Assembly (NCBI RefSeq): GCF_025717065.2
Contig: NZ_JAOVZO020000023.1
Coordinates: 1 to 64,000 of the forward strand
Direction: 5' to 3'
DNA: 64,000 bases
From: Tahibacter soli
Lineage (GTDB): Bacteria > Pseudomonadota > Gammaproteobacteria > Xanthomonadales > Rhodanobacteraceae
Each line of letters opens with the position of its first letter. Within the stretch, counting starts at the first letter, position 1. A model generated the notes under the pieces. That model had not been told where the DNA came from and did no database searches. It was given only the letters and a program-made list of their open reading frames with translations. Of this stretch, positions 34,563 through 43,416 are shown piece after piece. Made by a program: the position numbers and the translations under genes.

Positions 34563-35358
34563 CGACGGCGCGTCGACGCGGCAGGCCCGCGTCGACGGCC
34601 GCGCCGAACGCGGCGGACAATCGCTGCAGCGCCTCGCGGCGCTGCGCGACGCTCCAGCGGTGGCGATACGCGATGCCCATGCCGGCGGGTGTCTTGTTCA
34701 CGTCGATGACGTAGATGCGGCCGTCGCCGTCGTCGCGCAGCACGTCGAGTTCGCCGAAGTCGAGCCCCATGCGGTCGCAAAGTTCCAGAATTTTCCGTTG
34801 TTCGTCGCGCGAGAACAGCACGTCGGGCTCGACGAGCCGGCAGTCGGTCGCGTGCGTCTTCAGGTGCGTGATCGCCGGCTCGCGGCCGAGCACGTAGCAC
34901 AGCGGAATCGTTCCGGCGACCACCGGCACGCGATAGTTCACGGTGCGGCCGTTCTCGGTGCATTCGACGTAGCGCTGGTACACGTGGCCGGGTTCCGGCG
35001 CGTCGACCGGCGCCGTGACGACGGCGCCGCGACCGCGCGCATTCTCGTCGGTCTTCACGGCGACCTTGCCGCGATACGTCGCCGGGTCGACCTCGGCGCC
35101 GTAGCCGAAGACGTCGCGCATCGTCGCGTCGACCGTCCGCTTGGAGATGTCGCGGCAGTCGATGTTCCACACGGGCATGCGGTTCGCGATCGCGGCCAGC
35201 GTCTCGTCGGGTTGCATCCACGTCACGTCGGCCCACGCGACCGCGATGTCGAACGGCGCGTCGGGCGACGTCACGCCTTCGTAGCCGAGTTCGTGGCACA
35301 TCGCGACGAGCGTGTAGCCGTCCATTGTCGGAAAATCGGGATAGAACAGGATGCGCAT
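34519..35358 (-). CDS. ATP-grasp-like protein in the WD40/GTP-cyclohydrolase operon
   Basis: 279 residues, soluble. The C-terminal third has the look of an ATP-grasp ligase active site: 'LDFGELDVLRDDGDGRIYVIDVNKTPAGMG' parallels the G-x-x-x-D-x-x-x ... D-x-N-x-x-P pattern that binds Mg-ATP, and 'KVAVKTDENARGRGAVV' may supply the Lys of the middle lobe. ATP-grasp enzymes join a carboxylate to an amine through an acyl phosphate. The first 90 residues ('MRILFYPDFPTMDGYTLVAMCHELGYEGV') resemble a pre-ATP-grasp Rossmann-like lobe. Last gene of the seven-gene operon, 3 bases after the sulfotransferase gene. Substrate unknown. Confidence 0.6.
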   Translation of the reverse strand: MRILFYPDFPTMDGYTLVAMCHELGYEGVTSPDAPFDIAVAWADVTWMQPDETLAAIANRMPVWNIDCRDISKRTVDATMRDVFGYGAEVDPATYRGKVAVKTDENARGRGAVVTAPVDAPEPGHVYQRYVECTENGRTVNYRVPVVAGTIPLCYVLGREPAITHLKTHATDCRLVEPDVLFSRDEQRKILELCDRMGLDFGELDVLRDDGDGRIYVIDVNKTPAGMGIAYRHRWSVAQRREALQRLSAAFGAAVDAGLPRRRAVVISARPAATATTPE

Positions 35359-35361
35359 GTT

Positions 35362-36093
35362 TCAATGTCTCAGGGCTTCGGCGAGAGAATGGCCGCGCAG
35401 CGCGTCGGCGAGTTCGGCATGGTTGTCGATCAGCGTCGCGAGCGGTTCGGGGTTCTGCCGCACGCTGCGCGCGGCGATCGGCGCCGTCACGCGCGCGACC
35501 CCCAGAAAATCGAACGCGCGGTTCTGCGCGTCGATGCCGGCGAGCGATTCGTAGCGCAGGTCGAGCCATTCCTGGTCGCGCAGGCGCCGCGCGATCTCGG
35601 CGTAGTACGCGTCGACCGCGCGGGCGTAGCGCTTGAGATCGTCCGGCGCGACGTGCACGCGCGGCTTGTCGTGCGCCAGCGCCGCGGTGTCGTACACCTC
35701 CCACTGGTCGATGCATTCGGCGATGCGCTCGGACACGAACGCGCGCACGACGTTGTCGCGGCGCAGGACGATCTTGCCGACGTCGCGATCGGCGAGCAGC
35801 GCGTCGAACACGTCGAGCGGCATCTGTTGCGGCGTGATCTTGAAGCCGACGCACGCGTGCGCGCCGGGCGCGTTCCACATCGTCTCGAGAAACGCGTACG
35901 GATCGCGTTCGCGCGCGGCGACGCCGCCGAACGGCTCGGCTTCGCCGCGGTGTTCGAGCGCGACGAACACGCCGCGCGGATTGAACAGCTCGTGATGGCA
36001 GACCACGGCCGGATGCGCGCCGAGGATCGTGCACAGCATGTTGCTGCCGCTGCGGCGCGCCGACAGCACGATGAAGCGGCGCGCGTCAGGCAT
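35362..36093 (-). CDS. Sulfotransferase family protein
   Basis: 243 residues. The PAPS 5'-phosphosulfate loop appears at the start ('RFIVLSARRSGSNMLCTIL', residues 6-24) and the 3'-phosphate block as 'GKIVLRRDNVVRAFVSERIA' (about 105-124); 'HHELFNPRGVF' and 'YESLAG' also fit Stf0-like bacterial sulfotransferases. These move sulfate from PAPS to a hydroxyl or amine of a small molecule or glycan. It overlaps the WD-repeat gene by 8 bases, so it belongs to the operon and may decorate its product. A PAPS supply would have to come from elsewhere. Confidence 0.8.
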   Translation of the reverse strand: MPDARRFIVLSARRSGSNMLCTILGAHPAVVCHHELFNPRGVFVALEHRGEAEPFGGVAARERDPYAFLETMWNAPGAHACVGFKITPQQMPLDVFDALLADRDVGKIVLRRDNVVRAFVSERIAECIDQWEVYDTAALAHDKPRVHVAPDDLKRYARAVDAYYAEIARRLRDQEWLDLRYESLAGIDAQNRAFDFLGVARVTAPIAARSVRQNPEPLATLIDNHAELADALRGHSLAEALRH

Positions 36094-37927
36094 GGGCCGC
36101 GGGGCGCTGGTGCATCGCGCGCAGTTCGTTGACGACGGCGAGGTCGGATGCGCGCACGAGATACGCCGCGCCGTCGTACGACGACGCGTACAGGTACTCG
36201 CCGGCGGCGTCGGCGCGCGTCACCGCGCTGATGCCGTTGCGCGCGATCGTGCGGCGCGTGACGCGCGCGGCGTCGAGATCGACGCGCAAGAGTTCGCCCC
36301 AGTAGTTCGACACGATGACGTTGCCCGCGTCGAGAAAACACAGCGCCTTCGGCGAGCGCCGGCCGAGCTCGATCGAATGCGTCAGCGTGCCGTCGTCGAG
36401 GCGGTACACCTTGAGATGAAAATCGCGGCCGGTGCTCGCGAGGTACGTGCCGGTCGGATCGAGATCGACGTCGTCGATGATCGCGGTGTGCCCCGGAAAA
36501 CGGCGCAGCAGCTCGCCGTCGAACGTCCACGACGCGAGCACGCCGTCTGCGCTGCAGCTCACGCCGACCGGCAGCGTCGGGTGCAGGCGCAGTGCCTTGA
36601 CGGCGTTGTCGTGCAGGCGAAAGCGATGCTGCACGTTGTCGGCGAGATCGGCGCGCACGATCGCGCCGGAATAGCACGCGACGAAGACGGCGCCGTGCCA
36701 CTCGGGCTGCGAGGCGATGCGCACGCAGTTGATCGGGCCTTCGCCGAGCGGCGTCGACGCGGCCACGCGCAGGCCGTCCGCATCGCGCGCGAACACGTGC
36801 AGACGCTGGTCGTGCGCGCCGCCGACGACGACGTCGCCGTGCGCGTCCATCGTCACGGCGTTCATCAGCATGCGGCCCGACGCCGGCGCGCACGCATCGA
36901 TCCAGCGCGCCTCGGACGCGGTCAGCCGGCCGGTGCGCAGCGTGCCTTCGTCGCAGACGAGCGCGACGTCGCCACGGCCGTTCGTCGCGACATCGTTGAA
37001 GCAGGCATTGCCCGACGTTGTCGCGGCGCCCGTGCCGAGCTCTCCGACGCAGCGGCCGTCGTCGGCGCGCCAGACGAGCACGGTGCCGTCGAACGTGCCG
37101 GCGACGACGTGCTCGCCGTCGGGCGACCAGTTGAACGAGCGCTCCCATTTCGACGCGCGGTTTTCGAGCGTCAGCCGGTGCGTGTAGTCGCGGCCGTCCC
37201 AGACGCGGATCTGCTGGTCGTACGCCGCCGACAGAATCGCGCCGTCGCGCGGCGAGCAGGCCACTTTCTTGACGCCCGACGCGTGCGCTTCGATCGTCGC
37301 GAGCGCTTCGCCGGTCTCGACGTCGAACACGCGGATGCAGCCGTCGTCGCAGCCGAGCACGACGCGGCGGCGCGCCGGATCGATCGCGCAGGTGTCGGTT
37401 TCGGTGTCGAACGGACCCCACACGCGCAGCGGCGCGCCGTCGTCGAGATTCCACACGCGCAGCGTCGAATCGTCGCCGGAGCTGTACAGCCGACCGCCGT
37501 GCGCGCAGATCGACAGCACGTCGCGCGCGTGGCCCTCGATCACGCGCACGATCGCGCCGGTGGACAGGTCCCACAGGAGGATGCGCCGGTCGCGCGAGAC
37601 AGACGCGCCGAGGTTGCCCTCGAGGAAGCAGAAATCTTCGACGTCGTCGCTGTGGCCGAGCAGCGTGCGTTCGCGCGTGCCGGTGTCGAGGTTCCAGACG
37701 ATCACGCTGTAGTCGGACGACACCGACGCCGCGCGCCGCCCGCCGTCTTCGACGACGACGCGATTGGCGAGATGATCGTGGTAGCCGACCAGCGCGGCCT
37801 CGCCGGTGTCGACGTCGAAGCGCGCGACCGCGCCGTCGTAGGCCGACGTGATGACGTGCCGCGTGCCGGGTATCCATGCCGCGGACGTGACCGGGCCGCG
37901 ATGGCGTTCGAAACGGATGTCGTTCAT
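36086..37927 (-). CDS. WD40-repeat protein, ToxC-like
   Basis: 613 residues made almost wholly of WD-type blades: 'SDYSVIVWNLDTGTRERTLLGHSDDV', 'RRILLWDLSTGAIVRVIEGHARDV', 'STLRVWNLDDGA', 'GCIRVFDVETGEALATIEAHASGV', 'YDQQIRVWDGRDY', 'GTVLVWRADDG' in the first half and more diverged blades to the end, enough for two propellers. No signal peptide. Soluble WD-repeat proteins beside GTP cyclohydrolase II are known from the toxoflavin operon (ToxC with ToxB). The association with the fused cyclohydrolase/reductase two genes upstream makes a similar scaffold or catalytic role likely. 17 bases after the 443-residue gene. Confidence 0.75.
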   Translation of the reverse strand: MNDIRFERHRGPVTSAAWIPGTRHVITSAYDGAVARFDVDTGEAALVGYHDHLANRVVVEDGGRRAASVSSDYSVIVWNLDTGTRERTLLGHSDDVEDFCFLEGNLGASVSRDRRILLWDLSTGAIVRVIEGHARDVLSICAHGGRLYSSGDDSTLRVWNLDDGAPLRVWGPFDTETDTCAIDPARRRVVLGCDDGCIRVFDVETGEALATIEAHASGVKKVACSPRDGAILSAAYDQQIRVWDGRDYTHRLTLENRASKWERSFNWSPDGEHVVAGTFDGTVLVWRADDGRCVGELGTGAATTSGNACFNDVATNGRGDVALVCDEGTLRTGRLTASEARWIDACAPASGRMLMNAVTMDAHGDVVVGGAHDQRLHVFARDADGLRVAASTPLGEGPINCVRIASQPEWHGAVFVACYSGAIVRADLADNVQHRFRLHDNAVKALRLHPTLPVGVSCSADGVLASWTFDGELLRRFPGHTAIIDDVDLDPTGTYLASTGRDFHLKVYRLDDGTLTHSIELGRRSPKALCFLDAGNVIVSNYWGELLRVDLDAARVTRRTIARNGISAVTRADAAGEYLYASSYDGAAYLVRASDLAVVNELRAMHQRPAAHA

Positions 37928-37944
37928 GGCAATCTTCCCAAAGT

Positions 37945-39276
37945 TCAAAAACGCAGCGTCGCCGCCGAGGCGCGCAACGGTTCGTGCATGCCGCCGCGCC
38001 ATGCGGCGAGCCTGGCCGCATAGTCGGCCGCGCGTGCGCCGGCGATAGCGGTGTTGTCGGCGTCGGCGCCGATCAGGAGCGCGTTCGGGCTCTTGTGCGC
38101 CACCGCGCGTATCCAGCGCGCGTAGGCCTGCGTGCGTTCGGCGTAGCGCCAGTTCCACAGCGAGTAGACCGACGAGAACGCGTTGCTCCACCACACGGCG
38201 GTCGCTTCGTGCGTCATCGTTTCGACCGCGTGCTCGGGCGCGTTGAGCAGATCGACCGACACGTAGCGGTGCTCGAGCCGGCGCGTCGCGGCCCAGTGTC
38301 CGGCGAACGCGTCGGCGCCGCCCCAGTCGTCGAGTTCGCGCGCCCACAGCGTGTCGAGCTCGTCGCGCGTCGGCGCGCCGCCGTGCACGGTCGAGCGCAG
38401 CCAGTAGTGCACGTCGCCGGGCGCGAGGCGCGGCCACAGATACGCCGGCAGGTCGCGGCCGTCCCATTCTTCGACGAGCTGCCGGCGGAACGCGAGCGCG
38501 CTTTCCGAGTAGTCGAAGAACACGACGCGCGTGCGGTCGTGAAAGCCGCAGGCGCGCAGGATCGCGTCGGGCTTGAAGCCGGCGGCGACCGTGTACAGCG
38601 CGTCGAGCGGTTCGTCGACGGCGAAGACGAGGTCGTCGTAGCGTTCGAGGTTCCACACGAACACGCCGCGGCGGCTGCGGTCGAGCGTGCGCGCGAGCGA
38701 CGCGACGAACGTGCCGAGGTCCGGCGCGAGCGCGCTCGTGTCGACGCGGTCGGGTTCGGCGCGCAGCGCGTCGGCGTGCGCGGCGCGTTCGGGCTCGAGC
38801 TCGCGGCCGAGCTTGAGCGCGGCTTCGGGGAAAGCCGCGATGCCGCTGGCGTCGTCGCAGGCGACGAGCGGACGCGTCGCGTCGCGCGACAGGCGAGGGC
38901 GTCCGCGCGCGTGCCAGCGATCGAGATCAACGAGCCAGCAGCCGTCGCGGACGGCGCCGGGCGCGTCGATGCGGCCGACCAGCCAGTCGCGCTCGCCGAG
39001 CGCGCGAATCAGCAGTTCCACGAGTTCGGGCGCCTGCGCGTCCTTCGGGCGCAGCGTTTCGACGACGAGATGGCCGCTCGCCTGCACGAAGACGTAGCGA
39101 GCGCCGCGCATCGCGGCGAGCACGAGCAGCGCGTTCGGGTCGGCGTGCTCGACGATCGCGCCGGGGTACGACCAGCGCGACCACGCGAACGTCAGTTCGC
39201 GGCAGCGGTCGGCGAGATCGCGATCGGCGAGGCGGTCGCGCACGTCGAGCACGGCATAGACGAAGCGCGCGCTCAT
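37945..39276 (-). CDS. Unrecognised 443-residue protein in the operon
   Basis: Not matched to a known family by eye. Soluble, 443 residues, rich in Arg, Asp and Trp, no signal peptide or membrane helix. Features: an N-terminal alpha/beta-looking part ('RFVYAVLDVRDRLADRDLADRCRELTFAWSRWSYPGAIVEH'), a middle region 'RTLDRSRRGVFVWNLERYDDLVFAVDEPLDALYTVAAGFKPD' and a conserved-looking 'TRVVFFDYSESALAFRRQL'. A second Trp-rich half follows ('DVHYWLRSTVHGG', 'VWWSNAFSSVYSLWNWRYAE'). The 'VFFDYSESALAFR' segment resembles the edge of a Rossmann nucleotide fold, which is weak evidence. The ATGA overlap with the cyclohydrolase gene shows tight co-expression. Confidence 0.6.
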   Translation of the reverse strand: MSARFVYAVLDVRDRLADRDLADRCRELTFAWSRWSYPGAIVEHADPNALLVLAAMRGARYVFVQASGHLVVETLRPKDAQAPELVELLIRALGERDWLVGRIDAPGAVRDGCWLVDLDRWHARGRPRLSRDATRPLVACDDASGIAAFPEAALKLGRELEPERAAHADALRAEPDRVDTSALAPDLGTFVASLARTLDRSRRGVFVWNLERYDDLVFAVDEPLDALYTVAAGFKPDAILRACGFHDRTRVVFFDYSESALAFRRQLVEEWDGRDLPAYLWPRLAPGDVHYWLRSTVHGGAPTRDELDTLWARELDDWGGADAFAGHWAATRRLEHRYVSVDLLNAPEHAVETMTHEATAVWWSNAFSSVYSLWNWRYAERTQAYARWIRAVAHKSPNALLIGADADNTAIAGARAADYAARLAAWRGGMHEPLRASAATLRF

Positions 39277-40649
39277 GCGTCGCGCGCTCCGTCGTCGCAC
39301 GGCGCGGCCTGCGGCGAACCCCAGATCACGATGTCGTCGCCGACCGGCAGGTAGTTCGGACGCTCCAGCCGCGTGTGCGCGCGATTCTTCGCGCACTGGT
39401 GCGGCGCGAACGCCGGCGTGCCGCCGACCATCATCGGTGCGACGGTGAGCACGAGCAGATCGAACAGGCGCTGGTCGACGACGTGCGTGAGCACGCGGCC
39501 GCCGCCTTCGATCATGAGATTGCGCAGGCCGCGCACATGCAGCACCGCGAACAGCGCGGCGAGGTCGACGCGCTCGGACGCGTCGGTCGGCACGACGAAC
39601 ACCTGCGCGCCGAGCGCTTCGAGCTTGCGGATGCGCGCGGGGTTCGCGAGCGGCGTCGTCGCGATCCACACCTTGCGCGTGGGGTGCGAAAGGAGTGCCG
39701 CGTCGAGCGGAAAGCGCAGGCGGCTGTCGACGACGATCGGTTGCGGATCGTCGCCGTCGACCTCGCGCACGGTCAGTCGCGGATCGTCGGCGAGCACGGT
39801 GCCGATGCCGACGAGGATCGCGTCGTGCGCGGCGCGCAGGCGATGCGTGAAGCGTCGCGACGAGCCGCAGCTGATCGCGAGCGGCCGGTTGCCCGCGGCG
39901 GCCGAACTGCCGTCGAGGCTCTGCGCGTACGACAGCGTGACGAACGGACGGTCGTGGCGCGCGGTCACGCGTCCGACGAGGTCGAACAATTCGGCAGCGG
40001 GGTCGGGCGGCGCCGGCGCGCGGCGCAGCGCCGTCAGCACGGCGGGCTTCGCGTCGACGACGTCGGGCGCATCGAACAGATGCCCCATGCGCTTGGCCTT
40101 CGCGTGCAGATAGCTGCGGTTCTCGGGCCGCGCAGGCACGACGAGCGGCACGCGCGCGGTCACCTGGATGCCCAGGCGCGTCAGCGCGGAAACTTTGTCC
40201 GGATTGTTCGTCATCAGTTTGACGGCCGACACGCCGAGCTCGCGCAGCATGCGTGCGGCGACGCCGTAGTCGCGCGCGTCGGCCGCGTGGCCGAGTTCGA
40301 GATTCGCGTCGACCGTGTCGAAGCCGCGGTCCTGCAGGTTGTACGCGCGCAGCTTTTCGGCCAGGCCGATGCCGCGTCCCTCCTGGCGCAGATACAAGAG
40401 CACGCCGCGGCCTTCGCGCGCGATGCGGCGCAGCGATTCGGTCAGCTGCTCGCCGCAGTCGCAGCGGCGCGAACCGAGCACGTCGCCGGTGAAGCATTCG
40501 GAGTGGATGCGCACGAGCGGCGGCGCGCCGCCGACGTCGCCCATCGTCAGCGCGACGTGCTCCTTGCCGTCGTACGCGTCGAACACGGTCATCTGGAAAT
40601 CGCCGGCATCGACGGGCAGGCGGGCGGCGGCGGCAGTGGGTATCTTCAT
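39273..40649 (-). CDS. GTP cyclohydrolase II fused to RibD-type reductase domain
   Basis: 458 residues. The N-terminal 1-200 are RibA-type GTP cyclohydrolase II: zinc cysteines C52, C63 and C65 in 'HSECFTGDVLGSRRCDCG', catalytic 'LLYLRQEGRGIGLAEKL' and 'LMTNNPDKVSALTRLGI'. About 235-440 are a RibD_C reductase domain ('PFVTLSYAQSLDGSSAA', 'ILVGIGTVLADDPRLTVR', 'NLMIEGGGRVLTHVV'). GTP would become the diaminopyrimidinone ribosyl phosphate, then a ribityl form. The deaminase domain of RibD and the RibB half are absent, unlike housekeeping riboflavin genes. Overlaps both neighbours by ATGA. The operon context points to a specialised pteridine/flavin-like product rather than vitamin B2. Confidence 0.85.
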   Translation of the reverse strand: MKIPTAAAARLPVDAGDFQMTVFDAYDGKEHVALTMGDVGGAPPLVRIHSECFTGDVLGSRRCDCGEQLTESLRRIAREGRGVLLYLRQEGRGIGLAEKLRAYNLQDRGFDTVDANLELGHAADARDYGVAARMLRELGVSAVKLMTNNPDKVSALTRLGIQVTARVPLVVPARPENRSYLHAKAKRMGHLFDAPDVVDAKPAVLTALRRAPAPPDPAAELFDLVGRVTARHDRPFVTLSYAQSLDGSSAAAGNRPLAISCGSSRRFTHRLRAAHDAILVGIGTVLADDPRLTVREVDGDDPQPIVVDSRLRFPLDAALLSHPTRKVWIATTPLANPARIRKLEALGAQVFVVPTDASERVDLAALFAVLHVRGLRNLMIEGGGRVLTHVVDQRLFDLLVLTVAPMMVGGTPAFAPHQCAKNRAHTRLERPNYLPVGDDIVIWGSPQAAPCDDGARDA

Positions 40650-41581
40650 GGCGAAGCCTCAAGTTCGGTGCGCGGCCGCATCACGCCCTGCATCGCGCGC
40701 GCTTCGGCGGCGAGGTGCGCTGCGGCATCGGTGTCGTCGTGGTCGGGCATCAGCTCGGCCAGCTGACGCCACAGTTCGTGGAATTTTTCGAGCGACGGCG
40801 GGCGTCCGGGCGGCGCGGGCAGCCACGGCTTGTCGCGGCCGGCCATGTGCACGATGCGCGCGTCGTTGAACGCGAGACCGTCGACGCGGCGGATCTTCGC
40901 CTCGAGGATCGGCATATAGTTGTAGCGGCCGTCGAACAGCGTCGCCGTGCCCGCGAAGCGGCGATTCAGGATCAGCTGGTCGGTCCAGCCGAGCGTTTCG
41001 ACGTCGCGCCACGTCGCCGGATCGATCGTCGCGACGAGTTCGTCGCGCACCGCGCGATCGAGCAGCGGCCGGCCGATCGACAGCACGCCGGTGTTGAAGC
41101 AGTCGCCGAGCGCCGCGCCGTAGCGTGCGCGGTTCGCCGCGCGTGCCGCCGCGGCGTCGCCGAGCGCTTCGTCGTAGCGGCTGCCGTCGCCGCACGCGAC
41201 GAGCGGCGCGTCGGTGCGAAACAGCGCCGAGACGTCGCCGACGACGAACGCGTCGCTGTCGACATAGACGACGCGGTCGTAGTCGGCGAGGCCGAACGCG
41301 TCGAGCGACGCGAAGCGCGGCCCGGCCAGGCGCAGTTCCGGTATCGCCTGCGCGAGCGCCGACACGCGCGCTGCCAGGTCGGCGCCGGGTTCGACGAAAC
41401 GCACCGGCGCGAGCGCTTGCAGACGCTCGCGCCGGTGCGCGGCGAGCGCGCCGCCCAGAACGACGACGACGTCGCCGCGAAACCACGGGTTGTAGCGAAA
41501 AAAGCTAAAAAGCAGCATCTGCGCGCCGGCGGCGAAACCGTCGTCGGCGATCGTGACGAGGCAGTCGCGCGGCGCCGTCAC
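40646..41581 (-). CDS. GT8-like (glycogenin-type) glycosyltransferase
   Basis: 311 residues from GTG 41581 (GTGA overlap with the lipoprotein gene). 'DCLVTIADDGFAAGAQMLLFSFFRYNP' opens a GT-A fold. 'DRVVYVDSDAFVVGDVSALF' (about 103-122) carries the D-x-D metal/nucleotide-sugar site, and 'DCFNTGVLSIGRPLL', 'LGWTDQLILNRRF' and the 'IVHMAGRDKPW' H-x-x-G...K-P-W block are diagnostic of GT8/glycogenin enzymes. It would transfer a sugar from UDP-sugar with retention, possibly to the product of this operon. Confidence 0.8.
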   Translation of the reverse strand: MTAPRDCLVTIADDGFAAGAQMLLFSFFRYNPWFRGDVVVVLGGALAAHRRERLQALAPVRFVEPGADLAARVSALAQAIPELRLAGPRFASLDAFGLADYDRVVYVDSDAFVVGDVSALFRTDAPLVACGDGSRYDEALGDAAAARAANRARYGAALGDCFNTGVLSIGRPLLDRAVRDELVATIDPATWRDVETLGWTDQLILNRRFAGTATLFDGRYNYMPILEAKIRRVDGLAFNDARIVHMAGRDKPWLPAPPGRPPSLEKFHELWRQLAELMPDHDDTDAAAHLAAEARAMQGVMRPRTELEASP

Positions 41582-43149
41582 GGCGCGCCTCCGCTCTTGG
41601 CTGCCGCGCTCTTGGCCGCCGCGCGCTCGGAGACCGTGGGAACGCGGTCGAACAAAAAGCTCATGTCGCCCATGCCGAACGGAAAGCCCGGCGGATTCGT
41701 CGAGGGCGTGTGGCACGCCATGCAGTCGCGGCCCATCAGCGGCGTCGAGCCGGGCGTGATGACCATGCACGTGCCGTCCTGCATCCAGGTTTCCATCGTC
41801 GTGTTGGCGAGCTTGAGCGTGCCGGCGAGCGCGAGCTTGGGCGTCGACGCGTCGTTCTGGCACGTGCTCGGAAAGCGCGAGCGCGGCGGCGTGGTGGTGA
41901 GGGTCGGTCCGTCGTCGTAGCGGAAGCAGCCGACGCCGGGCGCGTGGCCGGCGACGTATTCCGACCCCACGAGGAAGTAGTAGCGCCACTTCGATGCGAC
42001 GCCCTTCGGAAAGCGCCGCGCGAAATCGGCGTTGAGGCACGCGACGTCGTCGTCGGGGCCGCCGTCGCCGACGCACGGCTTCGCCGCGACCGTGCGGCAG
42101 ACGTCGATGCGGTGATAGCCCTCGACCGTTTCGTTGTCGGCCGTCGACAGCCGCGGATCGGTGTTGCACAGCGGCGTCAGCGACGGTGCGCCGCAGGTCT
42201 GGTTCTCGATCGTCGTGCCGTCGGACGCGACCGTGTACTGGTACGCGCCGTCGGGCACCGGGCAGCGCTCGCCGTCGCCGCCGCGGCGCTTGTACGCGGC
42301 GTAGTCGAACAGGCTCCAGCCGCCCGGCAGCGTCTTGCCGGGATCGGCCGGGTCGGCCGGCGCGGCGGCGATCGGACGCGTGCCGCCGGGCGCGCAGTCC
42401 GGCGCGTTCGCGACATGTTCGAACGACGCCCAGGTCATCTCGCCGAGCGTCGGCGTCTTCTGCACGAGATGCAGGCCGACGAGGCCGCGCCAGACGCCGT
42501 CGCCGTCGCGCTCGCAATGCATGCGCTCGGCCGGACAGCCCTGCGGAAACTTGCGCCACGACGTCTTGACCGTGATCGCGCCCTCGCTCGTCGCCGATCC
42601 CGACGGCAGCCACACGCCGCCCGTGGCCGGGTTCTGCGCGAACGACGCCGACGCGGCCTGCAGCACGGCTTCCTGCCAGGTGCCCGAGGCGACGAGATAG
42701 TCGACGAACGTTCGGTTCACGCGGATGTCGTAGCCGACGCGGCGGCGGTCGACGTCGATCAGCGCGTAGCCGTCGCCGGGCTGGCCTTCGCGCGAGGTCT
42801 TGCGCAGCGCCGTGGTCGACAGCGGCTTGTAGCCGTCGCGCCAGACCGGCGCCGAGCCGTCCTGCGGTATCGCCTCGTACCACGGCGCGTACGACATGAA
42901 GCGCGGGTGTCCGGTCGCGTCGTCGCCGGCGAGGTACAGGAAATTGTTGAACACGAAGCGCTGCAGGTCGCAGTTGCTCGCATTCGCGGGCACGTCGAGC
43001 GCGAGGCGGCTGCCGTCGGCGCCGTCGAGCCGGCAAGGCGCGGCGGCCTGGGCGGCGCTGCGTTTCGGCGCCGCCGGACGCGGCTCGGGCGCGCTGCAAG
43101 CCGAGCACAGAACCACTGCCGCCAATGCCGCCCGTCGACAGAACGTCAT
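41578..43149 (-). CDS. Exported lipoprotein with one c-type haem motif, function unknown
   Basis: 523 residues from ATG 43149 (upstream codons give no signal). The signal 'MTFCRRAALAAVVLCSACS' ends in a lipobox. The mature part is large, cysteine-rich and Trp/Tyr-rich ('NNFLYLAGDDATGHPRFMSYAPWYEAI', 'VEGYHRIDVCRTVAAKPC') with no repeat structure. Near the C-terminus 'MGRDCMACHTPSTNPPG' contains C-x-x-C-H, the covalent haem c site, followed by Met residues that could be the sixth ligand ('FGMGDMSF'). It is the first gene of the operon and the only exported product, so it may act as an electron partner or be carried along. Not matched to a named family. Confidence 0.65.
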   Translation of the reverse strand: MTFCRRAALAAVVLCSACSAPEPRPAAPKRSAAQAAAPCRLDGADGSRLALDVPANASNCDLQRFVFNNFLYLAGDDATGHPRFMSYAPWYEAIPQDGSAPVWRDGYKPLSTTALRKTSREGQPGDGYALIDVDRRRVGYDIRVNRTFVDYLVASGTWQEAVLQAASASFAQNPATGGVWLPSGSATSEGAITVKTSWRKFPQGCPAERMHCERDGDGVWRGLVGLHLVQKTPTLGEMTWASFEHVANAPDCAPGGTRPIAAAPADPADPGKTLPGGWSLFDYAAYKRRGGDGERCPVPDGAYQYTVASDGTTIENQTCGAPSLTPLCNTDPRLSTADNETVEGYHRIDVCRTVAAKPCVGDGGPDDDVACLNADFARRFPKGVASKWRYYFLVGSEYVAGHAPGVGCFRYDDGPTLTTTPPRSRFPSTCQNDASTPKLALAGTLKLANTTMETWMQDGTCMVITPGSTPLMGRDCMACHTPSTNPPGFPFGMGDMSFLFDRVPTVSERAAAKSAAAKSGGAP

Positions 43150-43416
43150 CGATCCCCCTATCCGGAACCTTGATGCTTCCCGGTGATCCGTAACGCCCGC
43201 GCGAGCCCAGGGTATACCAATCGGTTTGTGGAGAGAAGATGATCTTCGCGTGATAGGAACTAGTGTTTTTTTGCGCAATGTATTGTGTATGCTCGCGACC
43301 GGCAGTTCCGGTGAAAAGTTATACCTGTGGTCGCGGCGGGTCGCGATCGCGGGCCGGCGCCGCCATACACACAGCCGCTCCCCGGTTCCTCGCGAACCAC
43401 CTTTCCGGAGTCAGCC
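43150..43416. promoter_or_regulatory. Divergent promoter region between the operon and the ferritin-like gene
   Basis: 267 bases, AT-rich in the middle. For the minus-strand operon, a -10-like TATACC (complement of 43211-43218, itself the palindrome GGTATACC) is present. For the plus-strand gene, TTATAC at about 43319-43324 is a possible -10. Shared control of the two units is likely but no operator was identified. Confidence 0.4.

Noticed and set aside
35487-38021. 844-codon minus and 664-codon plus ORFs over the sulfotransferase/WD-repeat genes
   Set aside because: Other-frame shadows; the WD repeats and sulfotransferase motifs fix the true frames.
43211-43218. GGTATACC as an ExuR/UxuR operator before the biosynthetic operon
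   Set aside because: Only the inner 8 bases fit; it coincides with a likely -10 box, so chance is enough.
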